A DNA stretch of 64,000 bases from Planococcus wigleyi (GCF_014836985.1 NZ_JACSPU010000002.1:372001-436000); one strand, 5' to 3'. Numbered from the stretch's first letter, positions 9,176 to 17,309 are shown. Notes: generated by a model from the sequence alone, not told the origin. A program made the numbers and translations.

Positions 9176-10126
9176 TTATTCCCGCAAATGGTACGAGCAG
9201 GCTTTTGATTCTCCAATTCTTTCTAAATTGAGCTGGCCCAGCAATCTTGTGGCTACTGCTCGAGACCCGAATCCACAAAAATCCCGAAGCTTTCGATTGG
9301 TGATCTCCAGCTCGACGAAAGTGAAGTATTCCTGGATCGCCAAATAGTGTGCGGAGGGATCGCGCAAACTGCATCTGCTGCAGATCCAGCTGCGCTTATC
9401 CCGCTGCATCGATAGGGATTTGCATTGCAGGCAATAAACGCCAGGCTGCAAATCTTTTGGGTCGATAAAATAGTAAGCGCATAAAGGGGATGATTTATAA
9501 GGGGTTTGATTAGCCAAAATCATTTTTTTGATCTTTGATAATTTAATACTTTCGGCTTCGTGGGGGAAAGCCTGCAGTATCTTCAGGAGATATTCGATCA
9601 TTTGATAGGTTTTGCAGATAGAGGCGCGGTGCGGCTTGGACGCGAATTCGCAATCTTTGGCAGTAAAGACGATTAGCCCGGATACCGGCAGATTGATTTT
9701 TTTCATCTGGAAGAACTGTTTCAGAAAACGGATATGCTTATTCAACTGAACTCGAGGGTCTTCCATGATGGTTTTTTCTCCAGCCGGATTAATGCGGAAA
9801 AATTCGCCCGTCTTTTCATCAAAATAGAGCTGGCCATTGATGTTTTTGGACTCGATGATGATTGCGCAGCGCTCAGTGAGCAGCAGGCCATCCATCTGAA
9901 CGGACCAGGTGCCGATTTTCAGGCTGACATCCCAAAGAATCTGGAATTCTTCATCCGAATAGAACTCGCAAAACTTTTTCTGCAGGCGGCTTTCTCCTCT
10001 CATTCCGGCAGTGGTCCAGTGGAGTTCCCGTTCAAGAAACGGTCGCTGTGGGTGTTGGTCTTTGAGTCTCGCGAGCAACATTTCCAATGCTTGTTCCCGT
10101 GGCAATAAATCAATTTGTTTTCTTAT
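9176..10126 (-). CDS. NERD (nuclease-related) domain protein, probable ATA start
   Basis: The protein has about 316 residues. The NERD domain occupies about residues 40-165: AGMRGESRLQKKF, ILWDVSLKIGTWSVQMDGLLLTERCAIIIESKNINGQLYFD (restriction-like D...E-x-K core) and a following RINPAGEKTI. A C-terminal cysteine set, CLQCKSLSM...WICSRCS, looks like a zinc ribbon. Canonical starts lie too far from the ribosome site: TTG 10105 is 28 nt from AAGGAGGAG (10131-10139), while ATA at 10126-10124 is 7 nt away. Starting there restores the N-terminus usual for the family (IRKQIDLLPRE...LEMLLARL). NERD proteins are linked to nucleic-acid processing but their role is unproven. Both flanks carry 20-bp repeats. 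Confidence 0.8.
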   Translation of the reverse strand: MRKQIDLLPREQALEMLLARLKDQHPQRPFLERELHWTTAGMRGESRLQKKFCEFYSDEEFQILWDVSLKIGTWSVQMDGLLLTERCAIIIESKNINGQLYFDEKTGEFFRINPAGEKTIMEDPRVQLNKHIRFLKQFFQMKKINLPVSGLIVFTAKDCEFASKPHRASICKTYQMIEYLLKILQAFPHEAESIKLSKIKKMILANQTPYKSSPLCAYYFIDPKDLQPGVYCLQCKSLSMQRDKRSWICSRCSLRDPSAHYLAIQEYFTFVELEITNRKLRDFCGFGSRAVATRLLGQLNLERIGESKACSYHLRE

Positions 10127-10222
10127 AGTAACTCCTCCTTTTCTAAATTAAAAAAAGTATAGCATTCCTGGGTATTGTCTCGCTATCTTATTCTCAAATC
10201 CGGTGAAAAAACCAGAATACCG

Positions 10223-10242
10223 GCTTTTCGCAGGCGAAAAGC
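10223..10242. repeat. perfect 8-bp-arm hairpin
   Basis: GCTTTTCG-CAGG-CGAAAAGC. It has no adjoining T-run, so it is not an obvious terminator. It is related to the imperfect hairpin at 9000-9019. Confidence 0.6.
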
Positions 10243-10267
10243 GATTAACGTAAGCAGTTCTTCATCT

Positions 10268-10384
10268 TGTGCACGTTCAGTGAATAATACGCACGCTTAA
10301 AGAAATTTACGCACGTCCAAACAGAAATACGCACAGTCAGGCTATCTTACGCACGCTCACTCTAAAATACGCACGCTCATGCTT
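10268..10384. repeat. iteron-like array, six units of exactly 20 bp
   Basis: TACGCAC (or TGTGCAC in the first unit) starts at 10268, 10288, 10308, 10328, 10348 and 10368, a strict 20-bp period. The approximate unit consensus is ATACGCACGYTCA plus seven variable bases. Two helical turns per unit would put every core on one DNA face, as in protein-binding arrays. Two more copies lie beyond the other end of the NERD gene (9085, 9105). Confidence 0.8.
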
Positions 10385-10439
10385 CAAGCCATGGCACAAC
10401 AGCTCTAGTCTACAGCCGATCTTCATCAAGCACATCCCC

Positions 10440-10468
10440 TTGACAGCGCTATCTTTTTGGATTACACT
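10440..10468 (+). promoter_or_regulatory. SigA promoter of the purine permease
   Basis: TTGACA (10440-10445), 17 bp, TACACT (10463-10468). The leader contains CCTAT-TTCG-ATAGG (10483-10496), whose 3' arm could alternatively pair with CCTATC at 10469. I see no purine-riboswitch core. Confidence 0.75.
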
Positions 10469-10540
10469 CCTATCTTGGCTTACCTATTTCGATAGGCAGA
10501 GCGGGTAGGGAGAGGGCTAATTTAATAGAAGGTTAGAACT

Positions 10541-11839
10541 ATGTTTAATTGGATGGACCGATATTTCGGTCTTCAGGAAAGTGGGACTACGGTCAAACGG
10601 GAAATGATGGCAGGACTGGTCGGCTTTTTTACGGTCGTGTACATTATTGCTGTCAATTCGCTGATCTTGTCTGAAGCGGGCATGCCGATTGAAGCAGCAA
10701 TTGTCGCGACGATTGCGGCGTCAGTCTTCGGCTGTTTGATCATGGGCTTTTGGGGAAACGCGCCGATTTTGCTGGTGCCTGGTATGGGAATCAACGCGTT
10801 ATTCTCCTATACGATGGTTCAGTCGATGGGCTTGTCATGGCAGGAAGCGCTGGCTGTCGTATTTGTTTCTGGTGTAATCTTTGTGGCAGTGGCATTCACT
10901 CGTTTTGCCAAAATGTTGAGTGCAGCAGTGCCTCATTCGCTGAAAGAAGCGATTACGGTCGGACTGGGTTTATTCCTTATGCTGATTGGCCTTGAAAAAG
11001 GAGGAATCGTGGAGCGCGGGACGAGTTCAATTCTGGCACTCGGTTCGCTTGCAGAAGCACAGGTGCTGGCGACAGTGCTGACGTTCCTCATTGCGATTGT
11101 GCTGTTCATCCGCAATGTACCGGGAAATTTCCTGATTACAATTGTGGCAGGGACGGCGATTGCATCGTTTTTCGGCCTCATCGACTTCAGCGGCCTGAAC
11201 GAGTCCTCAATCACTGCAGCAGAAGCTTTCGAGGTGTTTGGTGCATTGTCTTTCGGCAATATCCTGTCGATGACGTTTTGGGTGGCGGTGTTCTCGCTGA
11301 CGATGGTGCTGGTGTTTGAAAACATCGGGCTTGTCCATGGGCAAGTGGCATTCATCGAGCGTCCGGAGAAATTCGGCCGTGCATTTCAAGCGACTTCGGT
11401 GTCTGCAATGACTTCCGGTATTTTTGGCACAAGCCCGACCGTGGCAACGGTTGAAAGTGCAGCCGGTATGACTGCAGGTGGCCGGACAGGCTTGACGACG
11501 ATTACAGCCGGTTTGTTGTTTCTGGTCGCGTCGTTCTTCATTCCGGTCATTAAATTGATCCCGGACAGCGCCATTGCACCGATTCTGATCATTATTGGCG
11601 GACTGATGCTGCAAAACATCAAGAACCTGGATCTGGCGGATATGACCGAGAGTTTCCCGGCGTTGCTGATTGTGGCATTGATTCCGTTTACGTACAGCAT
11701 TGCAGACGGCATCGCTTTCGGATTCATCTTGTATCCGATTTTGAAAATTGCAACCGGCAGATGGCGTGAAGTTTCACCGACCCTGTTTGTCATTGCCGGC
11801 TTATTCCTGGCGAATTTCGTGTTTCATTATGTAAGCTGA
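10541..11839 (+). CDS. NCS2 family purine permease (AzgA/PbuG-like)
   Basis: This 432-aa polytopic protein opens with DRYFGLQESGTTVKREMMAGLVGFFTVVYII, a hallmark of AzgA/PbuG/PbuO purine permeases. GMGINALFSYTMV and AVPHSLKEAITVGLGLFLMLIGL follow, then SGIFGTSPTVATVESAAGMTAGGRTGLTT, which includes the substrate-site region. It imports adenine, guanine or hypoxanthine by proton symport. ATG 10541 is preceded by AGAAGG. A consensus SigA promoter is visible upstream and a strong hairpin downstream. Exact substrate preference is not decidable. Confidence 0.92.
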   Translation: MFNWMDRYFGLQESGTTVKREMMAGLVGFFTVVYIIAVNSLILSEAGMPIEAAIVATIAASVFGCLIMGFWGNAPILLVPGMGINALFSYTMVQSMGLSWQEALAVVFVSGVIFVAVAFTRFAKMLSAAVPHSLKEAITVGLGLFLMLIGLEKGGIVERGTSSILALGSLAEAQVLATVLTFLIAIVLFIRNVPGNFLITIVAGTAIASFFGLIDFSGLNESSITAAEAFEVFGALSFGNILSMTFWVAVFSLTMVLVFENIGLVHGQVAFIERPEKFGRAFQATSVSAMTSGIFGTSPTVATVESAAGMTAGGRTGLTTITAGLLFLVASFFIPVIKLIPDSAIAPILIIIGGLMLQNIKNLDLADMTESFPALLIVALIPFTYSIADGIAFGFILYPILKIATGRWREVSPTLFVIAGLFLANFVFHYVS

Positions 11840-11854
11840 GGCTATTAAACAAGT

Positions 11855-11884
11855 AACGCACTTGCAGAGGCAAGTGCGTTTTTT
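11855..11884 (+). terminator. Rho-independent terminator of the purine permease
   Basis: Perfect 11-bp stem AACGCACTTGC / GCAAGTGCGTT with loop AGAG and a T-run. Confidence 0.9.
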
Positions 11885-11934
11885 CTTGCGGCGGTGTACA
11901 ATAAAGAGAAGAAGATCCAAAAGGAGCGGATAAA

Positions 11935-12120
11935 ATGAAATACACCAAATCCAAAATGGAACAGTTGGTCAGCGATCATCCGGAATTAAAAAAGCGGTTG
12001 AAAGTGTTGATGAAGGAAATGGAATTGGAGAAAGGCTTTGCGTTAAAGGCTCTTTACCATTCAGAAGTGACGGACAACGGACCTTATCAGAAGGATTATC
12101 AGGACCTGGACTGGGAATAA
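11935..12120 (+). CDS. small hypothetical protein (61 aa)
   Basis: I do not recognise this family. The protein is hydrophilic and predicted helical (KMEQLVSDHPELKKRLKVLMKEMELEKGFALKALYHSE) with an acidic tail ending in DLDWE. A strong AAAGGAGCGG ribosome site lies 7 nt before ATG 11935, and terminators lie before and after, so it looks like a genuine monocistronic small gene. There is no signal peptide or membrane segment. Confidence 0.7.
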   Translation: MKYTKSKMEQLVSDHPELKKRLKVLMKEMELEKGFALKALYHSEVTDNGPYQKDYQDLDWE

Positions 12121-12140
12121 AGTTATAAAAAAACTATACA

Positions 12141-12176
12141 AAAACGCCCTCAATTCAATAATTGAGGGCGTTTTTG
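12141..12176. terminator. bidirectional terminator between the 61-aa gene and the CarH-like gene
   Basis: Perfect stem ACGCCCTCAATT / AATTGAGGGCGT with A-run before and T-run after, so it works for both convergent genes. Confidence 0.9.
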
Positions 12177-12182
12177 ACTGCC

Positions 12183-13070
12183 TTAAAAATTTTGTTCATC
12201 CAGCCATTGCTGCCATACTTTCAAATCGCTGCCCAAATACCAGCGGTTGCCTTCAACTTGTTCGCAATCGACCCCTTGCCCTCCAAGAATGAAATGGAGT
12301 TCAGGTTTGGCGATGGCCAACGCATCAATGTATTCATTGGCTGTTTTCAACAACTTAGGCGAAGCGATGGACATACAAACCATTTTAAAGTTTTGTTTAG
12401 CGACCATTTCTTCCAAACCGTCAAGCGGTGTATCCGGTCCGATATAGATGACAGGATAGCCATTTTCCCGCAGGAATAACGTGAATAACAACAGCCCGAG
12501 CTGATGCTGCTCGCCGCTTGGGCTGAGTGCCATCACCTTCGGCAAATTCGGTGAAATCGGGAAAATCCGGAAAAACTGGTTAAAACGCTGGTGGACAATA
12601 TGGGTGATCATGTGCTCGTGGGCGACGCTGATGACACCGTCTTCCCAAGCCTCTCCGATGCGCACCATCAACGGGGCAATAATATAAAAAAAGACTGTTT
12701 GGTGATGGAATAAGGAAAAATGCAAATCCAATAAATAATTGAAGCGTTCGGTATCCATCTCGGCCGCAGCCTGGAAAAGTTGTTCTATTTGTTCATCGTA
12801 TTCCAAAGCTTCCCGTTTCGGAAGTTCTTTATTGGGGACGATGAATTTTTTGCGTGAAGCATGAAGCTGTTTGACGGCTTCGCTGATTTTCATGCCGTTT
12901 TCCTGCACTTGTATTTTGAGCCATTTCAAATCTTCCAGATTTTGATCCGAGTACAAGCGATGACCGGATTCTGTTCGTGCAGGAGTGATCGCTTCGTAGC
13001 GCGTTTCCCAGGAACGAATCGTCACTTTCGGCATATCTAAGATTTTGGCAGCTGCTTTAATGTTATACAT
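12183..13070 (-). CDS. MerR-family regulator with B12-binding domain (CarH/LitR-like photoreceptor)
   Basis: This 295-aa protein has a MerR DNA-binding head (residues 1-70: YNIKAAAKIL, RSWETRY, P-RTESGHRLYSD). A helical bundle follows with GEAWEDGVISVAHEH, which is W-x9-EH, the signature of light-sensing B12 regulators. The C-terminal Rossmann cobalamin domain includes GEQHQLG (His as lower axial ligand, E-x-H-x-x-G form), then YIGPDTPLDGL and FILGGQG. CarH tetramers hold adenosylcobalamin and repress in the dark; light breaks them. The residue after the motif Trp is Glu, whereas Thermus CarH has His132 there, so the photochemical end state may differ. Its promoter is overlaid by 11-bp repeats (13108-13140), implying autoregulation. 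Confidence 0.88.
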   Translation of the reverse strand: MYNIKAAAKILDMPKVTIRSWETRYEAITPARTESGHRLYSDQNLEDLKWLKIQVQENGMKISEAVKQLHASRKKFIVPNKELPKREALEYDEQIEQLFQAAAEMDTERFNYLLDLHFSLFHHQTVFFYIIAPLMVRIGEAWEDGVISVAHEHMITHIVHQRFNQFFRIFPISPNLPKVMALSPSGEQHQLGLLLFTLFLRENGYPVIYIGPDTPLDGLEEMVAKQNFKMVCMSIASPKLLKTANEYIDALAIAKPELHFILGGQGVDCEQVEGNRWYLGSDLKVWQQWLDEQNF

Positions 13071-13107
13071 AGCATTACCTTCATTCTATAGATTTTGTGG
13101 TTGGTGT

Positions 13108-13140
13108 TGTACAAATATTATACAACGTATAAACAGATGC
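13108..13140. promoter_or_regulatory. three 11-bp direct repeats over the CarH-like gene's own promoter
   Basis: Read on the + strand the units are TGTACAAATAT, TATACAACGTA and TAAACAGATGC. Two match the CarH half-site TnTACA perfectly and the third has one mismatch, in strict 11-bp register. They cover the -10 and spacer of the promoter at 13117-13145, the arrangement expected of an autorepressor. Confidence 0.7.
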
Positions 13141-13145
13141 GTAAA
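13117..13145 (-). promoter_or_regulatory. SigA promoter of the CarH-like gene
   Basis: On the minus strand: TTTACG (complement of 13140-13145), 17 bp, TATAAT (complement of 13117-13122), about 45 bp before the ATG. Confidence 0.75.
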
Positions 13146-13171
13146 GTTCTAGCCGTTATCCTACAAAAAGA

Positions 13172-13199
13172 AAAAACGGGCTCTCCTAAGAGAACCCGC
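13172..13199 (-). terminator. terminator of the DHA1 transporter gene
   Basis: On the minus strand, stem CGGGTTCTC / GAGAGCCCG followed by TTTTTTCTTTTTG. Confidence 0.85.
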
Positions 13200-13210
13200 A
13201 GCATTATTCA

Positions 13211-14410
13211 TTAAAGAGCTTCAGAAGCTTTAACGGCACGTGAACGTTGCCACGCCACAGTGATGAACATGGTGATGATCAGCATAATTAATCCTAGAAT
13301 GAAAGGATAGATGATGTTGATGTCATAAAGGACGCCGGCCAACAACGGCCCGATCACATTCCCGATGCTCATATACGCATTGTTCATGCCCATGGCAAAG
13401 CCGACTTCACCGTCAGCCATTTTCGAAATCAAGGTGTTGAGGACAGGGCGCAGGATGGACGTAGCCATAAAGATGATCAATGAAACGGCGAAGAACATAA
13501 CGTAACTTCCCGCAAACAAGGACATCAGGAAACCGAAGGCTGCGACACCGAGAAAAGAAACCAGAATGGCAACTTCACCGTAACGGCGGACAATGCGGTC
13601 AACGATAAACAATTGCACAATAACGCTGACGACTCCCGTTGCAGTAATCATAAAGGCGATGTCTTTAGCAGTTGAATTGAATTGGTTATCCAAGTACAGG
13701 CCAACTACTGACTCGTAAGCCAGCAAGCCAAAGCTCATGACGAGCGTAATGATCAATGGGATAAAGTACGGCATCTTGGTAGAGCGGCCGATTTTTGTGA
13801 ACATGGATTCTTCATCCGTTAAAGTAGCGGCCAGTACAGGATTAGCGTCTGTCGCATCCTGTTCTTTCAGCCAGATGACAGAAAAGAGAACCGCGCCTAA
13901 AGAGACCAATGCTGAAACAAGGAAAGGCAATTTCAGGCCATAATCCGCAAGGAAGCCGCCGATTCCGGGACCTACCACAATTCCCAGTGACATTGCAGCA
14001 GAAACGAGGCTTGTGCCTTTAGCACGCTGGTCAAAAGTCGTAATATCAGCGATATAAGCAAAAATTGCAGGAATCAGCATAGCTGCTCCCACGCCGCCGA
14101 TGACGCGTGACAAATACAATACCCAAATGGCATCAGAAGCATAAAAAACGAACATGGAGATGGTTAAACCAAGAAGCCCATAAATGATCATTTTCCGGCG
14201 TCCGTATTGGTCGGCCCATTTTCCGGCAATTGGCGAGAAGACGAATTGGGCAGCCGCAAAAATGGCGATCATCAAGCCTGCAGCCATGCCGCCTTGATTA
14301 ATCGATTCCAGATAAGAAGGCAGGATTGGAATGACAATCCCAAAGCTCGCGATGGCGATGAACATATTGATCATCAAGATAAAAATTTTCTTTTTTTGGT
14401 CTGGAGACAT
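13211..14410 (-). CDS. MFS multidrug efflux transporter (DHA1, NorA/Bmr-like)
   Basis: This 399-aa protein has 12 hydrophobic segments. The MFS loop motif GKWADQYGRRKMIIYG (motif A) follows TM2, LSRVIGGVGAAMLIPA is motif B, and LGIVVGPGIGGFLADYG is motif C, the antiporter signature of drug exporters. ATG 14410 is used; a GAGGGTACTTGTC leader provides the ribosome site. A consensus promoter lies at 14469-14497 and a terminator separates it from the CarH-like gene. The substrate is unknown. Confidence 0.88.
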   Translation of the reverse strand: MSPDQKKKIFILMINMFIAIASFGIVIPILPSYLESINQGGMAAGLMIAIFAAAQFVFSPIAGKWADQYGRRKMIIYGLLGLTISMFVFYASDAIWVLYLSRVIGGVGAAMLIPAIFAYIADITTFDQRAKGTSLVSAAMSLGIVVGPGIGGFLADYGLKLPFLVSALVSLGAVLFSVIWLKEQDATDANPVLAATLTDEESMFTKIGRSTKMPYFIPLIITLVMSFGLLAYESVVGLYLDNQFNSTAKDIAFMITATGVVSVIVQLFIVDRIVRRYGEVAILVSFLGVAAFGFLMSLFAGSYVMFFAVSLIIFMATSILRPVLNTLISKMADGEVGFAMGMNNAYMSIGNVIGPLLAGVLYDINIIYPFILGLIMLIITMFITVAWQRSRAVKASEAL

Positions 14411-14468
14411 GACAAGTACCCTCTTTTCTTCTATATATTGTTACGAAGTTTTTTTCTTCAGCTTTTTT

Positions 14469-14497
14469 ATATTATTTGAGCTTCCACTTCTTGTCAA
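14469..14497 (-). promoter_or_regulatory. SigA promoter of the DHA1 transporter
   Basis: On the minus strand: TTGACA (complement of 14492-14497), 17 bp, TAATAT (complement of 14469-14474). Confidence 0.75.
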
Positions 14498-14676
14498 AGG
14501 AACAGACTTGAATTTTTTACCGCTTTATAACCTTGTAAGTAAACAGAATCTCTAGACTGGAGCTTCAGCTTCAACAGCATGATTCATTGTCATTAAATAG
14601 AGCGTTTTCTATCCCGATGTATGATGGCTGTATCTTCTGAAGAATAGCTATTGAAGAAAGTGAAAGCAGGGGATTG

Positions 14677-14700
14677 GTTTATTTTCAGATAATAGGGAAT
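14677..14700 (+). promoter_or_regulatory. SigB-like promoter upstream of CoA-transferase 1
   Basis: GTTTAT (14677-14682), 12 nt, GGGAAT (14695-14700), matching the SigB consensus. It lies about 50 bp before the start codon. The rest of the 341-bp divergent region (14411-14751) shows only the opposing DHA1 promoter. Confidence 0.55.
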
Positions 14701-14751
14701 AAGGGATACTAAAAGATTGATCAAAATTTGAGACTGCTGAAGGTGATAACT

Positions 14752-16254
14752 ATGGATGAAAAACTTCAACGCATCAAAGCGATCGAATTACAGAATCGCA
14801 TGGTCACAGCTGAAGAGGCGGCATCTTGGATAAAGGACGGGATGACGCTTGGACTGAGCGGATTTACACGAGCAGGCGACGCCAAGGCCATACCGTATGC
14901 ATTAGTCCGCCGCGCAGAAACGGAGCAGTTTAAAGTAGATGTCCTCAGCGGAGCTTCACTTGGTTCGGGTGTCGATAAATTATTGGCGGAAGCAGGCATC
15001 GTCAATAAGCGGGCACCGTTTCAGGCTGAACCGGTCATGCGGAAAAAAATCAATGAAGGTGAAATGCTGTTTGTCGATCACCATTTGTCCCAGACTGCCG
15101 AATGGATCCGTGCGGGCGTCATTGGACCGATTGATTTTGCAGTAATTGAAGCTTTGTCTATAACAGAAGACGGCATGATCATTCCCACGACATCGGTCGG
15201 AAACTCATCAGTTTTTGTCGAGCACGCCAAAAACGTCATAATTGAAATCAACCTTTCACAACCGCAATTATTTGAAGGAATACATGATATTTATGAGCCG
15301 GGCATGCAAGGGCAGCGATCGCCGATTCCGTTGACAAAAGTCGATGACCGAATTGGCACAATCGGAATTCCAGTCGACCCTGAAAAGGTCCGCGGCATCG
15401 TCTTTACGGCGCAGGAAGATTCGCCTTCGACCATTCTGCAGCCGGATGCTGAATCTAAAGTGATGGCCGAGCATCTTTTGGATTTTCTCCGGAAGGAAGT
15501 GGCTTCGGGGCGGTTGAGCAACCGGCTTGCACCTTTGCAATCGGGAATTGGTTCAGTAGCGAACGCGGTTCTTCACGGCCTCATAGATTCCGAATTTGAT
15601 AACCTGGAAGTCTATTCGGAAGTGCTCCAGGATGCAGTGTTCGATTTGATCGATGCTGGGAAAGTGAAGTTTGCTTCTGCATCGTCCATCACGTTGTCCG
15701 AAGAAAAGATGAAGAAGGTGTTTGGGGATTTCGGCACATACCGTGACAAGCTTATTTTGAGGCCGCAGGAAATTACCAATCACCCAGGCCTCATTCGCAG
15801 GCTTGGGTTGATTTCCATCAACACGGCACTGGAATTCGATATTTACGGCAATGTTAACTCAACACACGTATCCGGTACGAAAATGATGAACGGCATCGGC
15901 GGTTCGGGCGATTTTGCCCGCAATGCCCGCTTATCGATCTTTGTCACTAAGTCGACTGCCAAAGGCGGCAGCATCTCGAGTGTTGTGCCTTTCGTATCGC
16001 ATGTGGACCACACGGAGCATGACGTCGATATCGTTGTGACTGAACAAGGGTACGCCGATTTGCGTGGGCTAGCTCCGCGTGAGCGGGTTCCTTTGATTAT
16101 TGAGCGCTGCGTCCATCCAACGTATCGGGAGCAGATGCGTTCATATTACGAAGAAGCACTTCTTCGCGGTGGGCAGACGCCTCATGTATTGGAAAAAGCT
16201 TTTTCCTGGCATAATCACTTAGCCGCCAACGGCACAATGCATTTATCGGAATAA
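14752..16254 (+). CDS. acetyl-CoA hydrolase/CoA-transferase family protein, paralogue 1
   Basis: This 500-aa protein belongs to the succinyl-CoA:acetate CoA-transferase / acetyl-CoA hydrolase family. It has GMTLGLSGFTRAGDAKAIP near the N-terminus and LEVYSEVLQDAVFDLID around residue 288-304, where the Glu of YSE is the expected catalytic residue forming the enzyme-CoA thioester. FVSHVDHTEHDVDIVVTEQGYADLRGL lies near the C-terminus. It would exchange CoA between succinyl-CoA and acetate, or hydrolyse acetyl-CoA. ATG 14752 follows AAGGTGAT; the in-frame TTG 14728 has no such site. A close paralogue lies at 17370. The promoter looks SigB-dependent. Confidence 0.88.
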   Translation: MDEKLQRIKAIELQNRMVTAEEAASWIKDGMTLGLSGFTRAGDAKAIPYALVRRAETEQFKVDVLSGASLGSGVDKLLAEAGIVNKRAPFQAEPVMRKKINEGEMLFVDHHLSQTAEWIRAGVIGPIDFAVIEALSITEDGMIIPTTSVGNSSVFVEHAKNVIIEINLSQPQLFEGIHDIYEPGMQGQRSPIPLTKVDDRIGTIGIPVDPEKVRGIVFTAQEDSPSTILQPDAESKVMAEHLLDFLRKEVASGRLSNRLAPLQSGIGSVANAVLHGLIDSEFDNLEVYSEVLQDAVFDLIDAGKVKFASASSITLSEEKMKKVFGDFGTYRDKLILRPQEITNHPGLIRRLGLISINTALEFDIYGNVNSTHVSGTKMMNGIGGSGDFARNARLSIFVTKSTAKGGSISSVVPFVSHVDHTEHDVDIVVTEQGYADLRGLAPRERVPLIIERCVHPTYREQMRSYYEEALLRGGQTPHVLEKAFSWHNHLAANGTMHLSE

Positions 16255-16262
16255 ATAATACG

Positions 16263-16291
16263 AAACCAGTCCTCCTGCAGGACTGGTTTTT
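16263..16291 (+). terminator. Rho-independent terminator of CoA-transferase 1
   Basis: Stem AAACCAGTCCT / AGGACTGGTTT with T-run. Confidence 0.9.
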
Positions 16292-16352
16292 AAAATATTG
16301 GATAGACTTTTGATGTATAATCAAAATATTGAGTTGAAACAGGAGGGTTACT

Positions 16353-16997
16353 ATGGAAAGCATTAAGTTGGACGCGCTGTTGGATGTCATTGGGGAATTG
16401 TTCTCTGATGAAATTTCAATAGCCGTCACGAACACAAAGGAATACATTTATTACAGGCCAAGCAAACGGGTCGATTTGAAAATAAAACCAGGCGATCCTG
16501 TAAAGCCAGGGACGATTGCCCATAAAGCATTGCAGGCAAACCAAAAAACCTCGGAATTTATCAACCGTGAGCTTTTCGGCGTCCCGTACCACGGCATGGC
16601 AGTGCCATTTGAGCATGAAGATGTCCTGCAGGGATGCGTCATGGCGATTTACCCAGCATTTACCGAGGGGAAATCAGTGGTTACCGTGAAAAGTCCAGAT
16701 GGCTGGAAGCCGATTCCTTTTACAGAAGTCAAATACCTGGAAGTGAAAGACCGCAAAACCCATGTCCATGCTGAAGGTTATTCAGGAACCAATAAAAATT
16801 CTCTTCAGGAATTTGAATTTTTGCTGCCCCGCGAATCATTTATTCGATGCCACCGGTCATTTATCGTCAATGTCCATCATATAGAAGAAATTTATCCGGA
16901 TACCCATTCGACATTCGTACTTGCGATGAATAACGGAGAGCGGATTCCCGTCAGCCAATCCTACTCCAGCTATTTCCGGAAGCTTCTTGGATTTTAA
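16353..16997 (+). CDS. LytTR-domain transcription regulator
   Basis: This 214-aa protein has an N-terminal sensor-like part (residues 1-105, containing KEYIYYRPSKRVDLKIKPGDPVKPGTIAHKAL). A C-terminal LytTR DNA-binding domain (about 108-212) follows: WKPIPFTEVKYLEVKDRKTHVHA, FLLPRESFIRCHRSFIVNVHHIEEIYPD and a final GERIPVSQSY. F-RCHRSFIVN is the LytTR signature. There is no phospho-acceptor receiver domain, so it probably senses a ligand directly. It lies between the two CoA-transferase paralogues, which makes acetate/CoA metabolism the likely target. ATG 16353 is preceded by CAGGAGGG. Confidence 0.85.
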   Translation: MESIKLDALLDVIGELFSDEISIAVTNTKEYIYYRPSKRVDLKIKPGDPVKPGTIAHKALQANQKTSEFINRELFGVPYHGMAVPFEHEDVLQGCVMAIYPAFTEGKSVVTVKSPDGWKPIPFTEVKYLEVKDRKTHVHAEGYSGTNKNSLQEFEFLLPRESFIRCHRSFIVNVHHIEEIYPDTHSTFVLAMNNGERIPVSQSYSSYFRKLLGF

Positions 16998-17223
16998 TGA
17001 ATAAAAGCAATGGCGTCCCTTAGCGGCGCTTTTTTTTATGCGTGCAGTAAAAGGCTTGAGAACACCAATGTTTAAATTACGGATAATTAAGAAAATATCG
17101 TTTTTTAAAGGTCCGATTTGAACCTTTTAATAAAATGCTGCTTCAGACATTCCTTTCTCTGCTTCACGTCATTAAACTCTTTTCCAATCTTCAAAGCTCA
17201 ATAACCTGTCAAAACAAGTTAAA

Positions 17224-17255
17224 ATTATCTAATAATTAAGTTGTTAATAGATAAT
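17224..17255. promoter_or_regulatory. 32-bp dyad, candidate operator
   Basis: Perfect arms ATTATCTA (17224-17231) and TAGATAAT (17248-17255) separated by 16 bp, with partial symmetry continuing inward. It is AT-rich, with no T-run afterwards, and lies about 115 bp before CoA-transferase 2. It may be the site of the adjacent LytTR regulator. Confidence 0.45.
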
Positions 17256-17295
17256 GAAAAACTATACCCTTTTTGCAAGAATCGCGATTTTTAAC

Positions 17296-17309
17296 TGAGC
17301 GACCGCTCA
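17296..17309. promoter_or_regulatory. TetR-type inverted repeat
   Basis: TGAGCG-AC-CGCTCA, perfect 6-bp arms with a 2-bp centre. This style of palindrome is typical of TetR-family regulators of acyl-CoA/fatty-acid metabolism. Such a regulator is not encoded in the window. Confidence 0.45.

Larger units (their letters stand above)
10127..10540. other. 414-bp divergent intergenic region with hairpin, iterons and promoter
   Basis: From left to right it holds the NERD ribosome site (10131-10139), a perfect hairpin GCTTTTCG/CGAAAAGC (10223-10242), an array of 20-bp repeats (10268-10384) and the purine permease promoter (10440-10468) with its leader. No coding sequence of note is visible. Confidence 0.7.

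Noticed and set aside
10268..10384. Possible CRISPR array
   Set aside because: The period is only 20 bp with a core of about 12 bp and 7-8 variable bases; units are too short and degenerate and no cas genes are near.
10440..10540. Purine riboswitch before the purine permease
   Set aside because: The leader has a small TTCG hairpin but none of the conserved purine aptamer loops.
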